Of a DNA stretch of 39,872 bases, positions 33,367 to 39,872 are shown one piece after another; the stretch's first letter is position 1; every line of letters starts with the position of its first letter. Position numbers and translations under genes: made by a program. A model generated the notes under the pieces. The model was not told where the DNA came from. It saw only the letters and a program-made list of their open reading frames with translations, and searched no databases. This DNA is from a bacterium (GTDB lineage: Bacteria; Ratteibacteria; UBA8468; B48-G9; DTJG01): positions 1 through 39,872 of the forward strand of contig JAJYYV010000017.1 in assembly GCA_021800535.1 (NCBI GenBank), in the 5' to 3' direction.

Positions 33367-35718
33367 ATGAATAATAATGAAATTACTTGGCAGGGGGAAA
33401 ATGATAGAATAATATTTTCTCCAGAATTGGGTGGACGAATTATCTCATGGCGACATTTGGATATTGAATTGGTAAATCCGTCTAATAATGTTAATGGTGG
33501 TTTGGCCCGTATACTTTTTGCTGATGAAAGATATCCTGGGGCAAGCTACATTACTCCTCATATTCTGCAAAATTTCGGAAACAATGATAATGAATTTTTT
33601 GCAGAGATGAAATATTATTGGAATACGCCCAATATATTCAGCAAGTTATTTGGTTGGTTTGATAAAATTAATCCGTTATATATTGATGAGATTCTTTTGG
33701 ATAAAACCATACGATTTCTCCCAAAAATTTCTACATTGATAATTGAGATAAAAATATCTAATTTGTCAAAAGAAAGTAAAATTGTAGTTCCATGGATGCA
33801 TAATAGTTTTTCAAGTCAATTTGATAATGTTTTTATGGTTATAAATGGAGTAAAAACACCATATGTCTGGATGGATATATTCTGGGCTGGACATAAAATT
33901 AAGGATGTTCATTCTGCCAGACTTGTAGCTCCGTATACGGATAATCAGTTTTTTTTAACTTTTGGTGCAGAACCTGCTAATCTTGCTGGTATAGCTGCAT
34001 ATACCAAGAGTACAGTCGGTCCGGAATTTTCTGCTGAAACCTGTATAGAAAGCAGATTTTCAAGTATTACTTTGAATCCTGGTACAGCGTGGCGGACGAC
34101 AAATTTTATAGCAGTTTCCAAAAATCCTGAGTGTTGGTATAATAATACTCCTGTTGTTTTATCTTCAACAATTGATTCTGTTAATACTGATTTCTCTTCA
34201 GAAATGCTTATGCCTATACTTTCATACTGGGCATTACCATGTGAAAAAACATCGGGATTAATGGTTATTTCTCATCTGGATAAAATTCCATTTTCAACAC
34301 AAAAAAGATATACTGCCAATAATTCTTTTTCTTTTTTTTCCCGTCAATTTAATCGGGCACAATCATCAGTTATACTTATACCATTTATTGATACAATAAT
34401 TTCTGCAGTACTTGTTGGTAGTAAAGAGTGGTTTCTGATTAATTCAGATAATTATAAAAGTGGAAATATGTCAATTAATCTTAAGAAAGGGCATTTTTAT
34501 CGTCTTATGCTTGAAGGACCGTCTGATTTGCACAATCATGAAAATATTCAGGTGTTTCTTAAATCTGGTGATAAACAATTATCTGTACTTTCAGTTGAGT
34601 CAGATGCTTCAGTGGAAAAAACATATTCTTACCAGGTAAAACAGGTTGCTTCTTATATAGAAGATAGATTTAAAAAAGAAAAAACAGGTTTTCATGGTAA
34701 TACAGCAGAAAAATTTTGGAAATGGCAAAAAAAAGAAAGAGAAAAACATTTACTATGGCTTAAAAAAAGTGTTACAAAAAAGTGTAGCCTGTCCCCCCGT
34801 TTAATGGAACGACAGATAGGTCCAACATGTATTAGAGACAAAATATTAGTTCAAACTGAGCCCGGGGTATGGATACCAAGTTATGTTGTTTATCCAAAGA
34901 AACATCAAAACAAAATGCCAGCTGTGATTTTTTTCCATGGTAGTGGCCCTGGTAAACAACTTTTTGTTCCTGATGAGGACCCTGATTTTGTACCTTTAGA
35001 ATCAGGGCATGAACTTGAAAGTATGCCTTATCGTCTTGCTGCAGAAAAAGGATATCTTGTTTATTGTCCTGACCAGCGGGGTTGGGGGGAATGGGGGGAG
35101 GGTAGTTATGCACAACGACCTGGCCGTGCTCAGAAAGCAGGTTATAATATTACCGGTATGATGATGTGGGACCATATACGGTCAATTGATTATCTTTGTT
35201 CAAGAGCCGATGTGGATGTTGAAAAAATAGGTTGTTTTGGTTCTTCAGGCGGGGGTTGGGCGACACTTTTTACTGCAGGTATTGATACCCGTATTATTGC
35301 TGCTATTATCAGCAGTAGTGTTGTTTTAATGCCATATCTTCCTGATAAATTTTTTTATCGGTTTGAAGAATTTAAGGAAAAAGAATCTATTCATCCTGAA
35401 TGGTTTTTACCCTCTGCCACTGTTTATACAGCAGCATTAACAATACCAAGAGCCTTATGGATTATGGATGGGAAAAATGATACCAGTGCAGTAAATGCTA
35501 ATGTTACAAAAGAAAATTCAGATGAAATATCTCATGAACTTGAACAGTGGCGTATTCGGGTTCAATATGCTCGTGATGAGTTGGCCCGTCTATATTCAAT
35601 ATCTGGCGCTTCTGAAAAACTTTTAACCACATGGTTTGATGGAGGACATTGTGCAGGAATGACTTTTGAAAATGTGGCTAAATGGTTTGATAAATGGTTT
35701 ATGATGGGAATTAAATAA
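33367..35718 (+). CDS. Two-domain alpha/beta hydrolase with N-terminal beta-sandwich
   Basis: A 783-residue protein with no signal peptide. Residues 1 to about 430 look like a beta-sandwich of the aldose-epimerase-like/DUF4380 sort (ELGGRIISWRHLDIELVNP near the start). Residues 490-783 are an alpha/beta hydrolase of the acetyl-xylan-esterase/dienelactone-hydrolase group: oxyanion region FFHGSGPG, nucleophile elbow G625-S-S627-G-G, probable acid D705 (GKNDT) and H761 (DGGHCAG). It follows the DUF4838 gene by 32 nt. The likely job is to remove an acyl or ester group from a sugar held by the N-terminal domain. The exact substrate is unknown. Confidence 0.75.
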   Translation: MNNNEITWQGENDRIIFSPELGGRIISWRHLDIELVNPSNNVNGGLARILFADERYPGASYITPHILQNFGNNDNEFFAEMKYYWNTPNIFSKLFGWFDKINPLYIDEILLDKTIRFLPKISTLIIEIKISNLSKESKIVVPWMHNSFSSQFDNVFMVINGVKTPYVWMDIFWAGHKIKDVHSARLVAPYTDNQFFLTFGAEPANLAGIAAYTKSTVGPEFSAETCIESRFSSITLNPGTAWRTTNFIAVSKNPECWYNNTPVVLSSTIDSVNTDFSSEMLMPILSYWALPCEKTSGLMVISHLDKIPFSTQKRYTANNSFSFFSRQFNRAQSSVILIPFIDTIISAVLVGSKEWFLINSDNYKSGNMSINLKKGHFYRLMLEGPSDLHNHENIQVFLKSGDKQLSVLSVESDASVEKTYSYQVKQVASYIEDRFKKEKTGFHGNTAEKFWKWQKKEREKHLLWLKKSVTKKCSLSPRLMERQIGPTCIRDKILVQTEPGVWIPSYVVYPKKHQNKMPAVIFFHGSGPGKQLFVPDEDPDFVPLESGHELESMPYRLAAEKGYLVYCPDQRGWGEWGEGSYAQRPGRAQKAGYNITGMMMWDHIRSIDYLCSRADVDVEKIGCFGSSGGGWATLFTAGIDTRIIAAIISSSVVLMPYLPDKFFYRFEEFKEKESIHPEWFLPSATVYTAALTIPRALWIMDGKNDTSAVNANVTKENSDEISHELEQWRIRVQYARDELARLYSISGASEKLLTTWFDGGHCAGMTFENVAKWFDKWFMMGIK

Positions 35719-35727
35719 TAAATTTGT

Positions 35728-35745
35728 TGTCGCATCAAAAATTTA
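35728..35745 (+). promoter_or_regulatory. Conserved element, copy 2, upstream of the second esterase gene
   Basis: TGTCGCATCAAAAATTTA, 16 of 18 identical to copy 1 at 31265. It begins 10 nt after the preceding stop in a 123-nt gap and lies 111 nt (CGCATC to ATG) before the esterase gene. It suggests that esterase-nagB-nagA form a second transcription unit under the same control. A possible promoter TTGTAA (35786) to TATAAA (35807) with a 15-nt spacer is weak. Confidence 0.5.
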
Positions 35746-35841
35746 ATTATACATAAATTTTCTTTTATGGAATATAGTGGATTAATTGTAAAATTAGCAG
35801 GTTGGTTATAAAATAATAAGATAATATATAGGAGAAAAAAT

Positions 35842-36876
35842 ATGAAACAAAGAAATTTTTCTATGCAAGCATACTGGGAAAAAATAGCGGAAAATTGGGA
35901 ACCTTTGTTAAAGTTTAAAGGGACATCTCAAAAAGATTGGGAAAAATGGCAGAAAGAGGCATACACAAAATTTGTAGAATTATTAGGACCCTTTCCGGAT
36001 CCAACTTCTTTAGAAGCAGAAGTGGAATCTTCGGTAGAAGATGGAGAATTAATCAGGGAAAGAGTCGTATTTAATTCAGAGGAATTTATGAGTGTGCCAT
36101 GCCAGGTTTTAAGACCTAAAAATATGAAGAAAGATAAATCCAATCCTGCTATTTTATGTAGTCATGGGCATGGAGCTTTTGGGAAAGATACAGTAGCCGG
36201 TATTCGTTCAACCGATGAACATATTAGGAGTATAAAAGAAGCAAATTATAATTATGGAGAACAGATGGCAAAAGCAGGTTTTTTAACAATATCTCCGGAT
36301 TTAAGAGTATTTGGAGAAAGAAGAGATGGTTTTGACCCATTTCCTGGAAGAGATGTCTGTAATGTAAATTTTATCAAAGGCGTTTTATTTGGAATTTATA
36401 CTTTAACATTAAATATTTGGGATATGAAATGCTGTATAGATTATCTTGAAACAAGAGATGAAGTAGACCCAAACAGAATAGGAATGATGGGACTAAGTCA
36501 GGGAGGGACAATGACTACATTTACTTCTGCCTATGAAAAACGAATTAAAGCAGCAGATATTATTTCTTATGTTAACCCATGGCCTGGTTTTGCAATAAAA
36601 AGATCTAATTTTTGCGGGTCCCAGGTGGTTCCGAATATTTACAGGTATTTTGACACGGATGATATTGCCGGTTTAATCGCGCCAAGACCACTGCTTTTAG
36701 AAATGGGCATATATGATAATTGTTTTTTTATTCATGATTTGTTAAAAGGATACCAGGGAGTTAAGAAAATATATAAAGTCGCAGGAGTGGAAGATAAACT
36801 ATGGGTGGATATTCATCCAGGTCCACATGCCTTTGCAGGAAATAAGGCATTTGATTTTTTTAAAAAATACTTATAG
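35842..36876 (+). CDS. Alpha/beta hydrolase, acetyl esterase-like
   Basis: A 344-residue hydrolase. Visible parts are the oxyanion region (LCSHGHGAFGKD), the nucleophile elbow G217-L-S219-Q-G, probable acid D292 (GIYDNC) and H329 (HPGPHAF). The pattern resembles the acetyl xylan esterase/dienelactone hydrolase group, and it has no export signal. The gene has a strong AGGAG and starts a tight three-gene unit with nagB (16 nt later) and nagA. A sugar O- or N-linked ester is the probable target. It is not closely similar to the longer hydrolase upstream, apart from fold. Confidence 0.75.
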   Translation: MKQRNFSMQAYWEKIAENWEPLLKFKGTSQKDWEKWQKEAYTKFVELLGPFPDPTSLEAEVESSVEDGELIRERVVFNSEEFMSVPCQVLRPKNMKKDKSNPAILCSHGHGAFGKDTVAGIRSTDEHIRSIKEANYNYGEQMAKAGFLTISPDLRVFGERRDGFDPFPGRDVCNVNFIKGVLFGIYTLTLNIWDMKCCIDYLETRDEVDPNRIGMMGLSQGGTMTTFTSAYEKRIKAADIISYVNPWPGFAIKRSNFCGSQVVPNIYRYFDTDDIAGLIAPRPLLLEMGIYDNCFFIHDLLKGYQGVKKIYKVAGVEDKLWVDIHPGPHAFAGNKAFDFFKKYL

Positions 36877-36892
36877 ATAACAGGAGAAAATT

Positions 36893-37627
36893 ATGAACAT
36901 AATTAAATGTACAGATAAAAATGAATTAGGAGAAAAAGCCGCAAAACAAGGAGCATCTGCCATAAAAGAGGCAATTGCAAAAAATGGAAAAGCCAATATT
37001 ATTGTTGCAACAGGAGCATCTCAGTTTGAAATGTTAAATAATTTAGTAAAAGAAGATATTCAATGGTATAAGGTTACAGCATTTCATTTAGATGAATATG
37101 TTGGAATTTCAATTACCCATCCTGCATCTTTTAGACTTTATTTGTGGAAAAGATTTGTAAGTCAATTACCATTTCCTTTGGAAAATTTTTATTATATAAA
37201 TGGAGAAAATAATTCTGAAAATGAATGTAAAAGATTAAATAAAATAATTAAAGATTATCCAATTGATGTTGCATTTATAGGAATTGGTGAAAATGGGCAT
37301 CTTGCTTTTAATGACCCACCATGCAATATAGAAATCCAGAACCCTTATATTGTAGTAACATTGGACAGTGCATGCAGGAAACAACAGTTGGGGGAGGGAT
37401 GGTTTAAAACTTTTGATGATGTTCCAGAGCAGGCAATCTCTATGAGTATGAAACAGATATTAAAAAGCAAAAAAATAATATGTAGTGTACCGGATAAAAG
37501 AAAAGCCAATGCAGTGAGAGATGCTTTTAATGGTCCTGTATCTGTAAATATTCCTGCATCTTTTCTTCAAACGCATAAAAATGCAGATATTTATCTTGAT
37601 GCAGATTCATCTTCTTTATTAAAATAG
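36893..37627 (+). CDS. nagB: Glucosamine-6-phosphate deaminase
   Basis: A 244-residue enzyme of the NagB/6-phosphogluconolactonase fold, converting glucosamine 6-phosphate to fructose 6-phosphate and ammonia in the cytoplasm. FHLDEYVGI gives the catalytic D67; GIGENGHLAFNDPP gives H136 and an acidic D141 where E. coli has Glu148. HPASFRLYLWKRF is also typical. The neighbouring nagA makes its substrate. AGGAG precedes the ATG. Confidence 0.9.
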   Translation: MNIIKCTDKNELGEKAAKQGASAIKEAIAKNGKANIIVATGASQFEMLNNLVKEDIQWYKVTAFHLDEYVGISITHPASFRLYLWKRFVSQLPFPLENFYYINGENNSENECKRLNKIIKDYPIDVAFIGIGENGHLAFNDPPCNIEIQNPYIVVTLDSACRKQQLGEGWFKTFDDVPEQAISMSMKQILKSKKIICSVPDKRKANAVRDAFNGPVSVNIPASFLQTHKNADIYLDADSSSLLK

Positions 37628-37646
37628 TTATATTTAATTTTTATAT

Positions 37647-38615
37647 ATGAAAAACACAAAAGCAGTTCATTGTTTGTTTGATTTACAGGTTAATGGTTAT
37701 GCTGGAATAGATTTTAATACAGGATATGGAAAAACAAATAGTAATGATAGTAGTGATAGATTAATTACTTCAGATCAACTATTATTTGCCTGTAAAAAAC
37801 TCTATGAAGATGGAATTGAAAAGATTCTTTTAACAATAATAACAGACCATATACCTTCAATGTATAAATGTATAAATAACATCTCAAAAATTATTGAAAA
37901 AGAAAAATTTATTAAAAATATCATAACAGGTTTTCATATAGAAGGGCCTTTTATAAATCCATCTGATGGATATCGTGGGGCACATCCTCTTGATGCTATA
38001 AAACCTGCCAGTATAGAAGATATGAAAAAAATTCTTGAAGCAGGAGAAGGTAAAATTAAAATTGTTACACTGGCGCCAGAACAGGATAAAAATTTTAAAG
38101 TCACCAATATGCTGATAAAAAAAGGAATAGTTGTTTCTGCAGGACATACAGATGCTTCTTTGGAACAGCTAAAAGGGGCAATAGATTCCGGTCTTTCTAT
38201 GTTTACCCATCTTGGAAATGGCTGTCCAAAACAAGTACCCCGGCATGATAATATAATACAGAGAGTACTGTCTTTATCCGGCAGATTATGGATATCTTTT
38301 ATAGCAGATGGCTTTCATATTCCTTTTTTTGTTCTTAAAAATTATATAACTTTAGCAGGGATTAACCATTGTGTTATTGTAAGTGATGCAATTGCACCAG
38401 CAGGACTTGGCCCTGGTAAATATACATTAGGAAGATGGAATGTCTCTGTAGGTAAAGACCTTGTTGTTCGTTCTCCTGATGATTCTCATCTGATTGGTTC
38501 AGCAATTTCTTTAAAAACAAGTTTTGATAATCTTATAAAAAAAATGAATATGTCAAAGAAAGATGCTGAAACTTTAACTATGATAAATCCTTATAAAATA
38601 CTCAAAAATCCATAA
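37647..38615 (+). CDS. nagA: N-acetylglucosamine-6-phosphate deacetylase, barrel-only form
   Basis: A 322-residue amidohydrolase that removes acetate from GlcNAc-6-phosphate. Metal and substrate residues are recognisable: E99 in HIEGPFIN, H167 in SAGHTDAS, H188 in THLGNGCP, and D247 in VSDAIAPAG. FDLQVNGYAGIDFN near the N-terminus matches the single-metal NagA type. Usual NagA is about 380 residues; here the small beta-sandwich domain is missing at both ends. An in-frame stop at 37635-37637 rules out a longer start, so the short form is real. No ribosome-binding site is obvious. The last gene of the block. Confidence 0.88.
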   Translation: MKNTKAVHCLFDLQVNGYAGIDFNTGYGKTNSNDSSDRLITSDQLLFACKKLYEDGIEKILLTIITDHIPSMYKCINNISKIIEKEKFIKNIITGFHIEGPFINPSDGYRGAHPLDAIKPASIEDMKKILEAGEGKIKIVTLAPEQDKNFKVTNMLIKKGIVVSAGHTDASLEQLKGAIDSGLSMFTHLGNGCPKQVPRHDNIIQRVLSLSGRLWISFIADGFHIPFFVLKNYITLAGINHCVIVSDAIAPAGLGPGKYTLGRWNVSVGKDLVVRSPDDSHLIGSAISLKTSFDNLIKKMNMSKKDAETLTMINPYKILKNP

Positions 38616-38653
38616 AAATTAAAATAAAATTTTTAGAAATTTAAATATTTTGT

Positions 38654-38679
38654 TTGACATATAAAATATTGGGTATAAT
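38654..38679 (+). promoter_or_regulatory. Promoter-like pair upstream of the structured intergenic element
   Basis: TTGACA (38654-38659) and TATAAT (38674-38679), both exact, but with a short 14-nt spacer. The -10 is part of TGGGTATAATTA, which recurs at 39767. No open reading frame follows, so a non-coding transcript is the natural product if it is active. Confidence 0.4.
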
Positions 38680-38731
38680 TACATATTTAGCGGTGGATTC
38701 CCGCGTGTTTATATTGGAACCATATAATTTA

Positions 38732-38818
38732 CGCCCGTTTCCATTAATTTACGTCTCCAGAAATTGTTGGATTTTAAAATAGAAATTTCTGGAGGGACAA
38801 ATTAATAGGGAAATAGCG
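38732..38818 (+). other. Long interrupted hairpin
   Basis: An outer CGC/GCG, then TTTCC/GGAAA, then ATTAATTT/AAATTAAT, then CTCCAGAAATT/AATTTCTGGAG, closing an 18-nt loop (38766-38783). About 27 pairs are interrupted by small internal loops. The 11-bp inner stem is perfect. That layered form is more like folded RNA than a transposon end. Confidence 0.65.
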
Positions 38819-38855
38819 AAAACACAGGGGGTTTAGAAAAAACCCGCGGTGTTTT
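38819..38855 (+). other. Second hairpin of the intergenic element
   Basis: AAAACAC pairs with GTGTTTT, and an inner GGGTTT pairs with AAACCC around a short loop. It immediately follows the first hairpin. A short TTTT is part of the closing stem, so it could end a transcript only weakly. Confidence 0.5.
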
Positions 38856-38990
38856 ACTCCCATTTGTGTAGATTTACCCAACAATGGTTATTATATTAAA
38901 TTTTTATAATTGGATCAAATTACATATTTAGCGTGTTATTTTTTCCGTTTCGTGAGCTGCCCCCAATATGGACATTTTTAATATACCTTT

Positions 38991-39329
38991 TTATTGATAT
39001 TCCACCAAAGAAACATTCGTTGTAGCGATTTTTTCATATTTAGTTTTTGGTTTCACAATAACTTCTACATCAGTATCTAATGTATTTAATAATTCAAAAA
39101 GATGGTCTGTTGAAAAACTACTAAGTTTTCCATTTACCAGACAAGACACTTTAGATTGTGGAATTCCAAGTATTTCTGCTGCACGTTTTTGAGTCAATCC
39201 ACGTTTTCTGATTATTTCTGCTATATAAAACATAATCTTGGCACGAACCAAAATTCTTTCAGGATGGGCAACTCCAATATCCGCAAAAATATTGTTACTT
39301 CCCCTGTAAATAACTTTTTTTGCTTTCAT
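38991..39329 (-). CDS. higA: HigA-type antitoxin (XRE helix-turn-helix)
   Basis: A 112-residue DNA-binding antitoxin. NIFADIGVAHPERILVRAKI at the start and RGLTQKRAAEILGIPQSKVS (the helix-turn-helix) with NGKLSSFSTDHLFELLNTLD are typical of antitoxins that follow COG4679 HigB toxins. It should bind the toxin and repress the operon through the inverted repeat at 39711. GGAG lies 11 nt before the ATG. It is the second gene of the pair, 19 nt after the toxin stop. Confidence 0.88.
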   Translation of the reverse strand: MKAKKVIYRGSNNIFADIGVAHPERILVRAKIMFYIAEIIRKRGLTQKRAAEILGIPQSKVSCLVNGKLSSFSTDHLFELLNTLDTDVEVIVKPKTKYEKIATTNVSLVEYQ

Positions 39330-39348
39330 TTTATATTTTTCTCCTTAT

Positions 39349-39693
39349 TTATATTTTTTTGTAATCTTCTTCTGCAATTTTTAAACGGCTTTTTATCAAG
39401 TATATTTCTTGTCGTGGTGTTTTAATTCCATACATAGATTTTTTTTGAAAACAATGTAAAACATAAATAATTCCAGGAAATTTTACTGTGTAAACCGCAC
39501 GATAAGTTCCGGATATAGAATTTGCAATTATTTCTAATACCCCTGCTCTACCAAAACCTTTTAGAGGCTTTGCGCATCTTGATTTTTTACCTAACTGCGC
39601 CTCAAACAGTGCATATCCTATATCTTCTTTTACGCTGTTGGGAAATTTTTTAAGATCTTCCCTGGCAGAACTAATAAAATTTACTTTTTTAAT
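39349..39693 (-). CDS. higB: HigB-type toxin (RelE superfamily, Gp49-like), non-standard ATT start
   Basis: A 114-residue mRNA-interferase-type toxin. FISSAREDLKKFPNSVKEDI, KPLKGFGRAGVLEI, SGTYRAVYTVKF, VLHCFQKKS and IKTPRQEIYLIKSRL match the phage-derived Gp49-like/HigB family end to end. The protein should begin with KKVNF, but the codon before it is ATT (39693-39691). A good GGAG lies 5 nt upstream, and no ATG, GTG or TTG exists in frame back to a TAA. Either ATT is the real start, limiting toxin output, or an ATG-to-ATT mutation has silenced it. The downstream antitoxin is intact. Confidence 0.8.
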   Translation of the reverse strand: MKKVNFISSAREDLKKFPNSVKEDIGYALFEAQLGKKSRCAKPLKGFGRAGVLEIIANSISGTYRAVYTVKFPGIIYVLHCFQKKSMYGIKTPRQEIYLIKSRLKIAEEDYKKI

Positions 39694-39710
39694 TTTTTCT
39701 CCTTTGGAAT

Positions 39711-39736
39711 ACTATATACCATATTAGGTATATAGT
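39711..39736. promoter_or_regulatory. higBA operator: perfect 10-bp inverted repeat
   Basis: ACTATATACC (39711-39720) and GGTATATAGT (39727-39736) flank a 6-nt centre. It overlaps the promoter core of the toxin-antitoxin operon and lies 18 nt before the toxin start, where HigA autorepression would act. Confidence 0.65.
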
Positions 39737-39741
39737 GTCAA
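39713..39741 (-). promoter_or_regulatory. higBA promoter
   Basis: On the minus strand TTGACA (39741-39736), a 17-nt spacer and TATATA (39718-39713); TATAGT two bases further on is an alternative -10. The operator repeat occupies the spacer and -10, which fits autorepression. Confidence 0.6.
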
Positions 39742-39742
39742 A

Positions 39743-39872
39743 TTTTTAAGTTGCACCATGAAAAAATGGGTATAATTAAACAAGTAGATGATATGATAAT
39801 TGTCAAATGGTGAAAAACTCTGGATAAGGTAAAATAAAAGAACTTGTTCGGAGTAGATAGGTTATAGGTTGA
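39743..39872. other. Window end, no gene seen
   Basis: Only short stop-broken frames are present. A plus-strand TTGCAC (39751-39756), 14-nt gap and TATAAT (39771-39776) repeat the unusual spacing and the TGGGTATAATTA string of the promoter at 38654. Whatever it serves lies beyond the window. Confidence 0.3.

Larger units (their letters stand above)
38677..38933 (+). other. Structured intergenic element bounded by 16-bp direct repeats
   Basis: AATTACATATTTAGCG occurs at 38677-38692 and again at 38918-38933. The DNA between them has no gene, is richer in G/C than other gaps here, and holds two hairpins (see next entries). TTGTTGG around the first hairpin's loop (38764-38770) can pair with CCAACAA at 38878-38884, and AACCAT (38718) with ATGGTT (38884). 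It could be a structured RNA with a promoter just upstream, or a small non-autonomous repeat. No known family recognised. Confidence 0.5.

Noticed and set aside
35766-35810. 14-codon ORF (MEYSGLIVKLAGWL) before the esterase gene, possible leader peptide
   Set aside because: No ribosome-binding site and no attenuator-like hairpins after it.
38677-38933. CRISPR array
   Set aside because: Only two copies of a 16-bp repeat separated by 225 nt, with no cas genes; not an array.

Overview
The window is AT-rich DNA from a diderm (Gram-negative) anaerobe or microaerophile, probably an uncultured lineage. Evidence for a diderm is an outer-membrane porin with an N-terminal coiled coil and a LolA-like periplasmic protein. 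The sequence alone does not fix the phylum. The compact NagA variant and the DUF4838 protein resemble families I associate with the Planctomycetota/Verrucomicrobiota/Lentisphaerota/Omnitrophota sphere, and this is only a weak hint.

Layout. (1) 1-2820 (+): 3' end of a membrane pyrophosphatase (hppA), then a CooF-like four-cluster ferredoxin and an FAD/NAD(H) oxidoreductase. (2) 2839-5145 (+): a sigma70-type promoter with a 20-bp palindrome on its -10, then a 41-residue peptide, a PqqD-like chaperone, a radical SAM enzyme and a UbiA-type prenyltransferase, all tightly packed. This is the best candidate for an undescribed system: a ribosomal-peptide modification locus with a prenyltransferase. 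(3) 5197-7420 (-): porin and LolA-like protein, separated by a perfect 15-bp hairpin. (4) 7993-27346 (+): about 19 kb with no gap above about 52 nt, holding 23 genes: apbE, a periplasmic FMN-binding protein, tatA, tatC, all fourteen complex I genes nuoA-N, ahbD, ahbA, ahbB, a short resB and ccsA. (5) 27316-31080 (-): Rieske protein, a cytochrome b/diheme cytochrome c fusion and ahbC, converging on block 4 with a 31-nt 3' overlap. (6) 31379-38615 (+): a carbohydrate block with a DUF4838 protein, two alpha/beta hydrolases, nagB and nagA. (7) 38616-39872: a structured intergenic element and a higBA toxin-antitoxin pair (-) whose toxin lacks a normal start codon.

How it fits together. Complex I oxidises NADH and reduces quinone. 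The Rieske/cytochrome b-c proteins oxidise quinol and pass electrons to c-type hemes. AhbA/B, AhbC and AhbD make heme b from siroheme by the alternative pathway, and ResB/CcsA attach heme to the c-type domains. TatA/TatC can export the Rieske protein, and ApbE flavinylates the periplasmic FMN protein. Blocks 4 and 5 together are therefore an electron-transport assembly kit. No terminal oxidase or reductase is visible. The peptide/radical-SAM operon and the apbE-nuo operon have closely similar promoters, so the peptide product may be a redox cofactor. That last step is inference.
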